Position numbers and translations under genes: made by a program. Shown here one piece after another: positions 24,302-32,641 of a stretch of DNA of 33,421 bases. The stretch's first letter is position 1, and each line of letters begins with the position of its first letter. Source of the stretch: Pseudobdellovibrionaceae bacterium (GTDB lineage Bacteria; Bdellovibrionota; Bdellovibrionia; Bdellovibrionales; JAMPXM01); NCBI GenBank assembly GCA_021463345.1, contig JAJTYM010000002.1, positions 1-33,421 on the forward strand, given 5' to 3'. The notes under the pieces were generated by a model that was not told where the DNA came from, searched no databases, and saw only the letters and a program-made list of their open reading frames with translations.

Positions 24302-26358
24302 GGCGGGTTCAGGATCGGGCCGGCCCCCGTGTCCGTGCCCCCGAGCTGGTGGGATTGATGCCGCAGGTACTCACGGTGCACGATCCGCACGGAATACCCG
24401 GAACGACCTCCCGAGATGCAATCGCCAGGAACGGGCGGTTGGTTGGCGGCCTTGTCGGGCGAACGCCGGCACGTGCCGAAGTCCGGCGAGAAGCCGAAAT
24501 CAACGGCGCCTCTTTGGGTCCATCCCGTCAGCAAGTGCTCGGGTTTCCGCACGATCCAGTAAGCGGTTGGCTCCGTGCGCACGTCGGCCAGGCCCACCTG
24601 CCGCTTCACGTTGAACGTTTCTTCATCCGGGTTGTTGATGACCGCGCCGAGATCCGAGAACTGAAACGGCAGGTCCGCCGACGGGGAGTACCTCGGCGTG
24701 TTTTTCCCCGCCGTCTTCCAGTAGTAATTCCCGTAGTAATCGGCCTCGATCGAATAATAGCTGATGTCGAACAGGTCGGGGGCGATCCCGGCGAGTTCCG
24801 CTTCCCCGATGCGCGCCCTGGCGTTCGCGGCGGGATCCCAGGCGATCGGGTTCCCGCTCTGGTCGAGGGTCGCGAGATTGGCGAAATGATTCATCGTGAG
24901 AGTCTCTCCTCCGGCCACGAGAGCTCCCATGAAGACCGGCCGGGTCGCCGCCAGCGCCGCCATGGATTTGAGGCCGAGCGTGTCTCCCGGGAAACGCGAG
25001 TAATTGGGCACGAATTCGGGGCGGCCGTTGCGGTTCGGCGGCCCTCCCGGCGGCACCGTCCGCGGCACCGCCAACGCGTCCACCATGTTCCCGTTCGCCG
25101 AATGGTCGGAGGCCCGCGGCCAGCCGGTCCGGTCCCAGGGACCGATGCGCCCGCCGAACGGCGAAGCGAACGCGCGGGCCGTCAACGTGATCGGTTGACC
25201 GAACGGGCTGAACGGCTTGCGCGGGCTCGACGTCGCCTTGACGCCGACGTAGGCCATGCACCAAGGGTTCTTCTCGAATCCGCGTGAAGAGCGGTACGGG
25301 TGCCCGTCCGGGAATTCGCCGGTCGCCAGCTGACGAAGCACGTTGTTCGGGTCATTGAGCGAGATGATCGGGTGGGGCGGCACGTTCTGGAGCAGGTCCA
25401 CGTTGACCTGGCAACCCGCGCCGACCTGCGTGGTGCTCATGTACGTGAACACCGGGTCGATCGCGATCTCCTTCAACCAGTACGGATAGGAATTGTTCGG
25501 GACGAGCGCGCATTGGCCCGTCGCGAGCCCGTTGACCGCCTGGAACTGAAAACCGTTCTGATTCGCTTGCGTCAGGTTCTTGACGATCGTCTTGCGGACG
25601 CCGTCGTAAACGGATTGGACCCTCAGGTCGCGGAAACCGCTGTCGCCGGGGATGATCGGGGAGGAGACGTTTTTGGAAACCGCGGAAATCATCGACTTGC
25701 GGGCGGCGATGCTGCGGCGGTAGGCGTAGATGACGTTGGCGCCGAACAGCCAGCTGCGCGGCCCTTTGACCCGGCACGCGTCGTCGAAATTCGAACGGAA
25801 GCCCTCGATGATCGAGCGCACGATCGCGTTGCCGCTGAACGTGTCGATGATCACGGGAATCGACGGGATCTCCGGGATCACCGTGCCCGCGGTCTGCCTG
25901 CAGAGGTTCTCCCGCGGCGAGATGCGCCGGTTCTCGAGCCAGTACAGGTGCGCGGTGCAAAACGCCGGATAATCGCGGACCGCGGGGTCCGTCACGGGCG
26001 CGTCGGGAGCGGGATCCCCGGCCCTTTCCGGGAACAGGGGATGCGACTCGCGACCGAACGTGCCCAACGCGCGCAGGCGCCAGGAGAGCAGCTTGTAGTC
26101 CTGGCGGACCTGGTAGTTGAGGTGCGCGATCTCGTTGAGCATCTCCGCCTGCCTCTGAGCGGCGTAATACGCGCCGATGTCGACGGAATTCTGCAAGTTG
26201 ATCTTGTCGTGGACGATCAAACCGATATTGATGACCATCGCGAAAAAGACGAACAGCACCTGGAAGATGAGCGCGATGAACACGGCCATCTGGCCGCCTT
26301 CGTCGCGCGCGATCACTTGCCGCGCGTCGCGCCGCTGGGCTCGCGTAAAAGGATTCAT
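24286..26358 (-). CDS. TadG-like protein (single N-terminal membrane helix, large exported domain)
   Basis: 690 residues from ATG 26358 (GGGAGAGGGG just upstream). A short basic N-terminus and DEGGQMAVFIALIFQ lead into a membrane helix (residues 24-50), then the pattern INLQNSVDIGAYYAAQRQAEMLNEI, diagnostic for the Tad_N / Flp-pilus TadE-TadG group of membrane-anchored pilus accessory proteins. The remaining 600 residues should lie in the periplasm and match nothing I know; they are rich in Pro, Asn, Tyr and Trp. A longer start at 26388 adds residues without purpose. The usual TadG has a C-terminal VWA domain, which I do not see here, although a VWA-like protein enters at the right edge. No other tad genes (tadA, tadB, cpaB) are in the window. 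The Cys-rich and Gly-rich genes lie immediately downstream. Confidence 0.72.
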   Translation of the reverse strand: MNPFTRAQRRDARQVIARDEGGQMAVFIALIFQVLFVFFAMVINIGLIVHDKINLQNSVDIGAYYAAQRQAEMLNEIAHLNYQVRQDYKLLSWRLRALGTFGRESHPLFPERAGDPAPDAPVTDPAVRDYPAFCTAHLYWLENRRISPRENLCRQTAGTVIPEIPSIPVIIDTFSGNAIVRSIIEGFRSNFDDACRVKGPRSWLFGANVIYAYRRSIAARKSMISAVSKNVSSPIIPGDSGFRDLRVQSVYDGVRKTIVKNLTQANQNGFQFQAVNGLATGQCALVPNNSYPYWLKEIAIDPVFTYMSTTQVGAGCQVNVDLLQNVPPHPIISLNDPNNVLRQLATGEFPDGHPYRSSRGFEKNPWCMAYVGVKATSSPRKPFSPFGQPITLTARAFASPFGGRIGPWDRTGWPRASDHSANGNMVDALAVPRTVPPGGPPNRNGRPEFVPNYSRFPGDTLGLKSMAALAATRPVFMGALVAGGETLTMNHFANLATLDQSGNPIAWDPAANARARIGEAELAGIAPDLFDISYYSIEADYYGNYYWKTAGKNTPRYSPSADLPFQFSDLGAVINNPDEETFNVKRQVGLADVRTEPTAYWIVRKPEHLLTGWTQRGAVDFGFSPDFGTCRRSPDKAANQPPVPGDCISGGRSGYSVRIVHREYLRHQSHQLGGTDTGAGPILNPPPEDF

Positions 26359-26468
26359 CCCCTCTCCCGTGGCAATCCAGTGTAGCATGTTGCTTGCGGG
26401 AAATGATGCTTGTTATCCTGATGGCCCGGCGGCGCGGAGCCGCCTGCCCTTGCGAAAGGACTCGGACC

Positions 26469-27671
26469 ATGGTCGGGCCGCTTGCCGCCGCCAAACAGTT
26501 CGCGGTTTTCATGACGACGACTTTCATGACGACAGCCTTCATGAAAGCGGCTTTCACGGCGGCGGTTCTCGCGTCGCTGACGACCTGGCCGCCGGCGGCG
26601 ATCGGCCAGACGAACGAGAAAGCAGGGGCGGAGGGGGAAAAGGCGGCGCCGCGCGCGAAACCGGTCCCGATCCGGCCGCCGTCCGCGGAAAAACCACGAG
26701 CCGCCGCGCCGAAGGCCGATTCCAGGAGCGGTGACGGCGTGAAACCCAAAACGGCCGCGGCCGGCGCCGCGGCCAACGCGCTCTTCGAAGGCTATTCGAA
26801 AGTCCTGCTCGGCGGCGTGCACATCGGTTTCACAGTGTCGCGTTACGAGCTCGACCCGAAGAAAAACGAGTTCGTTTCGACGTATTTCCTCAAGACCAAC
26901 ACTCTCGGCGGCAACGTCACCGAAAGCCTGAAGGCGCGCGCCACGACCGGCTTCAAGCCGGTGAGCTACCAATACACGTCGATCGTCGCCGGCAAGACCA
27001 AGACGATCGACGCCGCGTTCAAGGGCGATCAGATGACCGCCGTCGTCGTCGAGGACGGAAAGACGGTCACCGTGCGCAAGACGGTCCCGAAAGGCGCGTT
27101 CCCATCGACCTTCCTCGGCTACATGATGTTGAAAGGCAAGGAGGGCTTGAAACCCGGCGTGCGCTACGGGTACGTCGCCATCGCCGAGGAGGACGCGGCC
27201 GTTTACCCGGGCGAGGCGAACGTGATCAACGCCGTCCACCACGGCGGGATCCCGGCGCTCAAGATCTTCGTGACGTTCAAAGGCGCGCGCTTCGCGAGCT
27301 TCGTCACGCTCAAGGGCGACGTGCTCGCGACGAATTCGCCGACGCAGGGGCTCGCGACCGAACTCGTCGCCGGCGTCCAGGAAGCGACCGCCGGCCAGTC
27401 ATTCAACCCGAGCGCGCTCAGCGCCCTTTTCGGCCGCGTTCCAGAAGGCAAACAGAACGCGCTCGCGCGCAAGGAAACCGCGGCGCCCGCGCCGGGCGCG
27501 GCGTCGGCTCCCGAACCGCCGCCGGTTCCCGCCGGCCCCGCCGATCCTTCCCCCGCGACCGGAGGCACGGATAAAGGAGCCGATAAGGACGCCGACGAAG
27601 GCGCAGGCAGAAACGCCGGCGCGGGCGGTGAAGCCGCGCCTCAAAACCCCGGGGCCGACGGCCGGCAGTGA
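26469..27671 (+). CDS. Exported protein of unknown function with Ala/Pro-rich ends
   Basis: 400 residues from ATG 26469 (AAAGGA 8 nt upstream). The N-terminus is a hydrophobic leader holding a five-residue repeat (FMTTT, FMTTA, FMKAA, FTAAV), probably a signal peptide, and is followed by a Lys/Ala/Pro-rich linker (45-105). The central domain (about 110-300: YSKVLLGGVHIGFTVSRYELD, FKPVSYQYTSIVAGKTKTIDAAF, YGYVAIAEEDAAV) has the beta-rich look of the periplasmic DUF3108-like group, but I do not claim membership. The tail (330-400) is Pro/Ala/Gly-rich and disordered. Its stop lies 7 nt before the DppB-like permease, so co-expression is likely; a periplasmic partner of that transporter is possible, though it does not look like a peptide-binding lipoprotein. 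It is divergent from the TadG-like gene, sharing the 110-bp spacer. Confidence 0.72.
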   Translation: MVGPLAAAKQFAVFMTTTFMTTAFMKAAFTAAVLASLTTWPPAAIGQTNEKAGAEGEKAAPRAKPVPIRPPSAEKPRAAAPKADSRSGDGVKPKTAAAGAAANALFEGYSKVLLGGVHIGFTVSRYELDPKKNEFVSTYFLKTNTLGGNVTESLKARATTGFKPVSYQYTSIVAGKTKTIDAAFKGDQMTAVVVEDGKTVTVRKTVPKGAFPSTFLGYMMLKGKEGLKPGVRYGYVAIAEEDAAVYPGEANVINAVHHGGIPALKIFVTFKGARFASFVTLKGDVLATNSPTQGLATELVAGVQEATAGQSFNPSALSALFGRVPEGKQNALARKETAAPAPGAASAPEPPPVPAGPADPSPATGGTDKGADKDADEGAGRNAGAGGEAAPQNPGADGRQ

Positions 27672-27678
27672 GGTCGCG

Positions 27679-28596
27679 ATGACCTACCTCGCGCGCCGCC
27701 TTCTGACCGCGCTGCCCGTCCTCTTCGGCGTGGTCACGATCACTTTCCTGCTCATCCATTTCGTCCCCGGCGATCCGGTCGACATCATGCTCGGCGACCA
27801 AGCGTCGGCGCTCGACAGGCAGGCGCTCCGCGCGGAACTGGGACTCGACCGGCCGTTGCCCGCGCAGTACGCCCGGTTCTGGTCCGGCCTGCTCGTTTTC
27901 GACCTCGGCCGCTCGATGCAGAGCAAGAGGCCCATCGTCGAAGAGATCGCCGAGCGGTTCCCGGCGACCGCCGAGCTCACATTCGCGGCGATGCTCCTCG
28001 CCGTCGCGATAGGCCTTCCTCTCGGGGTCCTGGCCGCGGTCCGTCGCCGGACATGGCTCGACCGCGCGGTCCTGCTCTGGGGTTGGCTGGCGATGTCCAC
28101 GCCCGGTTTTTTCCTCGGCCCGATGCTGATCCTGGTCTTCGCGATCCAGCTCGATCTCCTGCCCGTCAGCGACCGCGAAGGGCCCGAGCACCTCGTTCTT
28201 CCCGCGGTGACGCTCGCCTGGAGCCTGTCCTCGGTCCTGATGCAGACGACGCGCGCGGCGATGATCGAAGTGGCCAGCGAAGACTACCTCAACACCGCGC
28301 GGGCGAAAGGCGCCGGCCCCGCCCGCGTTTGGTTCAAACACGCCCTCGGCAACGCGCTGATGCCGATCCTGACGGTCCTGGGGCTGCAGTTCGGCGCGCT
28401 GCTGACGGGCACCGTGATCATCGAGACCATTTACGACTGGCCGGGCCTGGGCACCCTGCTCTTCCAGGGCATCCAGCAGCGCGACTACCCGCTCGTGCAG
28501 GGTTGCGTCCTGTTCATCGCCTGCGTGTACGTGCTCGTGAACGCGCTGACCGACCTCGCCTACGCCGCAGCGAACCCGAAAGTGGGGCTTTCGTGA
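27679..28596 (+). CDS. ABC importer permease, DppB/OppB type
   Basis: 305 residues with the DppB layout: an N-terminal helix (RLLTALPVLFGVVTITFLLIHFVPGDP, with the family signature FVPGDP), then about five further helices, and the coupling loop that touches the ATPase, ARAKGAGPARVWFKHALGNALMP (EAA-type). It forms a heterodimer with the next gene product in the inner membrane to take up peptides or related solutes. ATG 27679 has GTGAGG just upstream and is 7 nt after the previous stop; the frame back to 27628 is not needed. Its stop overlaps the next start (GTGA). No ATPase or substrate-binding gene is in the window. Confidence 0.9.
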   Translation: MTYLARRLLTALPVLFGVVTITFLLIHFVPGDPVDIMLGDQASALDRQALRAELGLDRPLPAQYARFWSGLLVFDLGRSMQSKRPIVEEIAERFPATAELTFAAMLLAVAIGLPLGVLAAVRRRTWLDRAVLLWGWLAMSTPGFFLGPMLILVFAIQLDLLPVSDREGPEHLVLPAVTLAWSLSSVLMQTTRAAMIEVASEDYLNTARAKGAGPARVWFKHALGNALMPILTVLGLQFGALLTGTVIIETIYDWPGLGTLLFQGIQQRDYPLVQGCVLFIACVYVLVNALTDLAYAAANPKVGLS

Positions 28597-29402
28597 AGAC
28601 GAGCGCGAAACTCCGTCTCTGCGCGGGAGGCTCGCTCGTCGGCCTGATCCTCCTCGTCGCGCTCTTCGCACCGGCGATCGCCGGATCCGACCCCGCCGCG
28701 ATGAGGCTCGAGCGGCGTTACGCGTCCCCGTCCCGGGAGCATCCGTTCGGGCTCGACCAGAACGGCGCCGACGTCTTCGCGCAGGTCGTCCACGGCGCGC
28801 GCATCAGCCTTCGCGTTTCGATCACCGTGGTCGGGCTCAGCGTCCTGATCGGCCTCGCCATCGGATCGGCCGCCGGCTACAAGGGCGGGTGGGTCGACCA
28901 GGTCCTCATGCGCTTCATCGACACGCTCTACGCGTTCCCGGGCTTCCTGCTCGCGCTCGCGCTGGTCGCGGTGCTCGGCCCGTCCGTGAACAATCTCATC
29001 ATCGCCATGGGCCTGACGAGCTGGACATCGTACGCGCGCCTCGTGCGCGGCGAAGTGCGGCACCTGCGCGCGCGCGAGCACGTGCAGGGCGCGATCGCCG
29101 TGGGGGCGGGCCCGCTGCGGATCCTGACCAGGCACATCTGGCCCAACCTGATCGGGCTTGTCGTCGTCCAAGCCACGTTCGGCATGGCCGGGACGATCAT
29201 CACGGAGTCAGGGCTGAGCTTTCTGGGGCTGGGCGCGCCACCGGACATTCCAACCTGGGGGCAGACGCTGAATGCGGGGCGTCGTTCAATCATCGAGGCG
29301 CCGCACGTCAGTCTTTTCCCCGGACTCGCCATTTTATGCCTCGTTTTCGGTTTCAACTTGCTCGGTGACGGGTTGCGCGATTGGTTGAACCCGAGGCGTT
29401 GA
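28593..29402 (+). CDS. ABC importer permease, DppC/OppC type
   Basis: 269 residues starting at GTG 28593, which overlaps the DppB-like stop as GTGA. The family pattern is clear: an N-terminal helix (LVGLILLVALFAPAIAG), the signature EHPFGLDQNGADVFAQVVHGARISL, a hydrophobic core, the coupling loop VQGAIAVGAGPLRILTRHIWPNL, and the C-terminal GLSFLGLGAPPDIPTWGQTL. It pairs with the DppB-like permease. Substrate cannot be inferred from the permeases alone. ATPases (DppD/F) and the binding protein (DppA) must lie elsewhere, or the system borrows them. In a genome with NagZ and AmgK, muropeptide uptake is one possibility among many. Confidence 0.9.
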   Translation: MKTSAKLRLCAGGSLVGLILLVALFAPAIAGSDPAAMRLERRYASPSREHPFGLDQNGADVFAQVVHGARISLRVSITVVGLSVLIGLAIGSAAGYKGGWVDQVLMRFIDTLYAFPGFLLALALVAVLGPSVNNLIIAMGLTSWTSYARLVRGEVRHLRAREHVQGAIAVGAGPLRILTRHIWPNLIGLVVVQATFGMAGTIITESGLSFLGLGAPPDIPTWGQTLNAGRRSIIEAPHVSLFPGLAILCLVFGFNLLGDGLRDWLNPRR

Positions 29403-29431
29403 CCCCCGCGCATGTTCCGAAATCCAGGGCG

Positions 29432-29462
29432 CAATCCACAGATACCCAGAGCTTTATCCACA
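29432..29462 (+). promoter_or_regulatory. Two DnaA-box-like sites in phase
   Basis: A perfect consensus DnaA box TTATCCACA sits at 29454-29462, and a 7/9 relative CAATCCACA at 29432-29440. They have the same orientation and start exactly 22 bp (about two helical turns) apart, between the permease operon and nagZ. Two sites are too few for an origin and there is no AT-rich unwinding element, so DnaA-linked regulation of nagZ, or chance, is more likely. Confidence 0.4.
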
Positions 29463-29502
29463 TCTCCCCTGGGAAAACCCATGTGAAACGAATCCCCTCG
29501 TC

Positions 29503-29531
29503 TTGCAACGCGAAAGCACGCATGGTGCAAT
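29503..29531 (+). promoter_or_regulatory. Candidate nagZ promoter
   Basis: TTGCAA (29503-29508), 17 nt, TGCAAT (29526-29531): 4/6 matches in each box at ideal spacing. Transcription would start near 29538, about 28 nt before the TTG start codon of nagZ. The two half sites form TTGCA/TGCAA, so an inverted-repeat operator is also possible. The DnaA-box-like pair lies just upstream. Confidence 0.35.
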
Positions 29532-29565
29532 AAACAAGCACGACAGACAAAGAGGCGGGTGTCAC

Positions 29566-30672
29566 TTGAACCAGTACATCGGACAGCAGCTCGTCATCGG
29601 TCTGCAGGGCGCGACGCTGACCAAGGACGAAGCGGATTTCATCGTCAAAAACAACATCGGCGGCGTCATCCTCATGAAGCGCAATTGCGAGTCGCCGCGA
29701 CAAATCCGCGATCTCGTCGCCGAGATCCAGAGCCTGCGCCACAAACAAACCGATAAAGCCCCGTTGTTCGTCTCCATCGACATGGAAGGCGGCCGCGTCG
29801 CGCGGCTCAGCGCCCCGTTCACGCAATGGCCGCCCGTCGCCGAACTGGGCAAACTCGACTCGACATCGGTCGCCTTCAAATTCGCCTCGTTCATGGGGAA
29901 CGAGCTGCGCGCCGTCGGCATCAACACCGATTTCGCCCCTTGCGTGGACGTGCTCACGAATCCGCGCAACACAGCCATCGGCGATCGGTCGGCCGGCCAG
30001 GACCCGGAACTCGTCAGCCGCGTTTGCTCGGCGCTGGTCCGCGGCTACATCAAAGCCGGCGTCATCCCGTGCGCGAAACACTTTCCCGGCCACGGCAACA
30101 CGGCGCTCGACAGCCATTTCGACCTGCCGGTCGAGGAAAAAACCCTGGCCGAGCTCGATGCCGTCGAACTCGTGCCGTTCAAGAAGGTCTTCCGCGCGCG
30201 GCTCGATCTCGTGATGACCACGCACATCAAATTCCCGAAGCTGGACCCGGAATGGCCGGCGACGCTGTCACGGGCGATCCTGACGGACCTGCTGCGCGAC
30301 CAGCTCCGTTACCGCAACCTGATCATCACCGACGACCTGGACATGAAAGCGCTCACGAAACACTACGACAAGGCCCTCATCCCCGTGCGCGCGCTCCAAG
30401 CCGGCGCCAACCTCCTGCTGTACTGCAACGAGCCCGAAAGCCATATCCAGGCCATCGCCGCCATCGAAGCGGCGCTGAAAGACAAAAAGCTCGACGCGAA
30501 AGTCATCGCGGAAAACCATCGCAAGGTCCTTGATCTCAAAAAAGAGAAACTCACCCATCCCGAACCGTCGCCGATGGAAGACGTCGGCCGCATCGTCGGG
30601 CACCCGGATCATCTCCGCCTCGCCAAGGCCATCGTCGCCGGCGCGGTCCCGCAAGACCTGCTCACCACGTAA
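29566..30672 (+). CDS. nagZ: Beta-N-acetylglucosaminidase NagZ (GH3)
   Basis: 368 residues. NagZ removes GlcNAc from 1,6-anhydro-muropeptides during peptidoglycan recycling, in the cytoplasm of Gram-negatives. The family motifs are present: VSIDMEGGRVARL, the KHFPGHG segment with the catalytic DSH dyad (D182, H184), and the nucleophile in ITDDLDM (D256). No signal peptide is seen, consistent with a cytoplasmic enzyme. The start is TTG 29566 (LNQYIGQQL), placed by homology to the usual NagZ N-terminus and AGAGG 10 nt upstream; the earlier TTG at 29503 lies within the candidate promoter. The GlcNAc and anhydroMurNAc it releases link it to the AmgK/MurU-like pair in this window. The stop is 4 nt before the TonB receptor, so the two are probably one operon. 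Confidence 0.93.
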   Translation: MNQYIGQQLVIGLQGATLTKDEADFIVKNNIGGVILMKRNCESPRQIRDLVAEIQSLRHKQTDKAPLFVSIDMEGGRVARLSAPFTQWPPVAELGKLDSTSVAFKFASFMGNELRAVGINTDFAPCVDVLTNPRNTAIGDRSAGQDPELVSRVCSALVRGYIKAGVIPCAKHFPGHGNTALDSHFDLPVEEKTLAELDAVELVPFKKVFRARLDLVMTTHIKFPKLDPEWPATLSRAILTDLLRDQLRYRNLIITDDLDMKALTKHYDKALIPVRALQAGANLLLYCNEPESHIQAIAAIEAALKDKKLDAKVIAENHRKVLDLKKEKLTHPEPSPMEDVGRIVGHPDHLRLAKAIVAGAVPQDLLTT

Positions 30673-30676
30673 GTTT

Positions 30677-32575
30677 ATGCGGCCAAAGAACCTTCCCAAG
30701 GGACCGGGATCCCGCTCATGGACGACGAGAGTGGGCGCAGGGATCGCCGCTCTGTTCACGGCCGGCCCCGCCGCGCGCGCCCAGATCCAGACTCAGCCGA
30801 CCGAGATCATCCGCGCGACACCCCTCACGCCGTTTTCCGAGCGCGCCGGCGCCTGGCCCGCGACCCTGACGCCGGCCGAAACCGCCTCGAGCGAGATCGT
30901 GCCGCTCGAACACCGGCTCAACGCGATGCCGGGCGTGCAGATGCGCCGGTCGGGCTCGCCGACGCTTTCGCTCCGCGGCTCCGCCCAGGGCGCGCGGACT
31001 CTGCGCCTTTTCGATTCCGTTCCTCTCGTTTTCGCCGACGGTTTCGGCGCGCCCGACGCGTTGATACCGACCGAGCTGCTCGGCGAGCTGCGCTTGGTGA
31101 AAGGGCCCGCCTCCGTGTTTTACGGGCCCTACGCGATGGCGGGCGCCCTCAACCACCTGCCCCGCGTCCACGAACGCGCGGCCTTGCGATTCGGCGCCGA
31201 CGACCAGGGCGGAGGGATGGCGACGACGAACGCGTTCGCTGTCCTGCCTTTCCACGCGCGCGGCGGGGCAGGGGATTTCGCGCAGGCCAGCGCGTTCATC
31301 GAAAACCGCCCGAACGACTACCCGTTTACATCGGTGTCCAGCGGGATCCGGGGCCGACGGGCCGACAACGGAACGCGAACCAACCGCTACACGCTGATCG
31401 GCGAGCAGAACACGCCGTCCGTGCGCTGGCGCGAACGCGTCGTGCACGCCGACACGAGGGGGAGCGATCCCGACTCGGTCACAGCGCCGTTCCCCTCCAG
31501 GTTCACCAGGCGCTCGACGCTCGCGTCCATCGACGCCCGGGCCCGCCTGGGCGACGCGTCCGAGCTCGGCGCGCAAGCGAGCCATATCCGGCATTTCTCG
31601 CGCGACCTGAGCGCGGCTCTGGGTTCGAGCTCCGACGCCGCCCGCTCCCTGCTCGCCCTCGACTTCGCGCACGTTTTCGCCAACCGCGCGCGCTCGCGCG
31701 CGTTCGTCGACGTCTCTCACGACACCCTCGGCGCGCGCGGGTTCTTCACCGGCGACTATCATCAATCCGATTTCGAGCTCGGCGAAATCCTGGAGATCCC
31801 CGTCGGCGGCGACTGGATGCTGCAGCCGGGCGCGCGCTGGCTCTCTCGCCACGGCAAAGTGTTCTCATCCCTCGCCTTGATCCGCGAAAACGAGGCCGCG
31901 CGCGCATGGCTGACGTACTCCGAGGGTTTCCGCGCGCCCTCGCTGTACGACAGGTTCGCGGCGGCCGGCAACGTGGTGCCGAACCCGGCGCTGAAACCGG
32001 AGTCCTCGCGCCAAGTCGAGTTGGGCGCCCTCGGCAAGCCCGCGGTGTGGCACCGCGCGTTCATCGAAGGCTTCACCTGGAACGCGGCCCTGTTCGCCAT
32101 CGAATACGATCGCTTCTTCGACAACCGGCCCGTGTCCCCGACCGCCGTCACGAAGGTGAACCGCGGCGAGGCTCACGCGTACGGCGCGGACGTCGGCGCC
32201 GGGATCGCCAAAGGCAGCCGGACCCTCTCCCTGGGTTACTCGTACCTGGACGGCCGCAACCGCGCGACGCGCGAACCGCTGACTCTTTCGCCCCGGCACC
32301 ATATCGCGACGGTCGTCACCCAAGGCTTCGGGCCCGCGCTGTTCGAGCTGCGCCACACGTACACATCGCGCGTTTTCGACCGCGAGTTTCCCAGCCAGGC
32401 GCTCCGTTCTTTGGGCGATTGGAGTTCGCTCGACTTCGGCGTGAGGACGCTGGGATTGACGGATTGGGAAATCAAGGCCGGCGTGACCAACATGCTCGAC
32501 CGCCCGAGAGAACTCACTCTCGGATTTCCGGAGCCTCAACGCACGTTCTACGCGTCGGCCTTGCGTTCCTTCTAA
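30677..32575 (+). CDS. TonB-dependent outer-membrane receptor
   Basis: 632 residues from ATG 30677. A signal peptide (VGAGIAALFTAGPAARA after a basic start) leads to a plug domain (about 60-170) with the signatures LNAMPGVQMRRSGSPTLSLRGSA, DGFGAPDALIP and VKGPASVFYGPYAMAGALN. The beta-barrel follows, with TonB-receptor features such as SEGFRAPSLYDRF, NPALKPESSRQVELG and the aromatic C-terminal residue (RTFYASALRSF). I do not see a clear N-terminal TonB box; PTEIIRAT (about residues 40-47) is the nearest candidate. The barrel is on the short side, like BtuB. It lies 4 nt after nagZ with no good ribosome binding site of its own (GTAAG), pointing to translational coupling. The ligand is unknown: cobalamin, a metal chelate, or a glycan fragment given the nagZ linkage. 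Confidence 0.9.
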   Translation: MRPKNLPKGPGSRSWTTRVGAGIAALFTAGPAARAQIQTQPTEIIRATPLTPFSERAGAWPATLTPAETASSEIVPLEHRLNAMPGVQMRRSGSPTLSLRGSAQGARTLRLFDSVPLVFADGFGAPDALIPTELLGELRLVKGPASVFYGPYAMAGALNHLPRVHERAALRFGADDQGGGMATTNAFAVLPFHARGGAGDFAQASAFIENRPNDYPFTSVSSGIRGRRADNGTRTNRYTLIGEQNTPSVRWRERVVHADTRGSDPDSVTAPFPSRFTRRSTLASIDARARLGDASELGAQASHIRHFSRDLSAALGSSSDAARSLLALDFAHVFANRARSRAFVDVSHDTLGARGFFTGDYHQSDFELGEILEIPVGGDWMLQPGARWLSRHGKVFSSLALIRENEAARAWLTYSEGFRAPSLYDRFAAAGNVVPNPALKPESSRQVELGALGKPAVWHRAFIEGFTWNAALFAIEYDRFFDNRPVSPTAVTKVNRGEAHAYGADVGAGIAKGSRTLSLGYSYLDGRNRATREPLTLSPRHHIATVVTQGFGPALFELRHTYTSRVFDREFPSQALRSLGDWSSLDFGVRTLGLTDWEIKAGVTNMLDRPRELTLGFPEPQRTFYASALRSF

Positions 32576-32641
32576 GCGCCGTTTCCCCTTCGAACGCCCG
32601 GCGGGTCTCCGAGCGAATCCGAGGGGGGAGCGAGGCGCTGC
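32576..32641. terminator. Convergent intergenic spacer with long-range stem
   Basis: AGCGCC (32575-32580) and GGCGCT (32634-32639) can pair across the whole 66-bp gap between the convergent TonB-receptor and VWA-like genes, with inner CCCC/GGGG pairing possible. No T-run is visible on either strand. It may act as a bidirectional stop, but this is weak. Confidence 0.25.

Noticed and set aside
24268-26385. Plus-strand frames (339 and 361 residues) opposite the TadG-like gene
   Set aside because: Arg/Val/Asp-rich shadow sequence without domains; the minus frame carries a membrane helix and the TadE/G-type motif.
26390-26418. TTGCTT-N17-TTATCC as promoter for the exported-protein gene
   Set aside because: The -10 match is poor; the promoter is somewhere in this divergent spacer but I cannot place it.
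29403-29565. Possible replication origin because of a DnaA box
   Set aside because: Only two boxes, no AT-rich element, and no dnaA, dnaN or gidA nearby.
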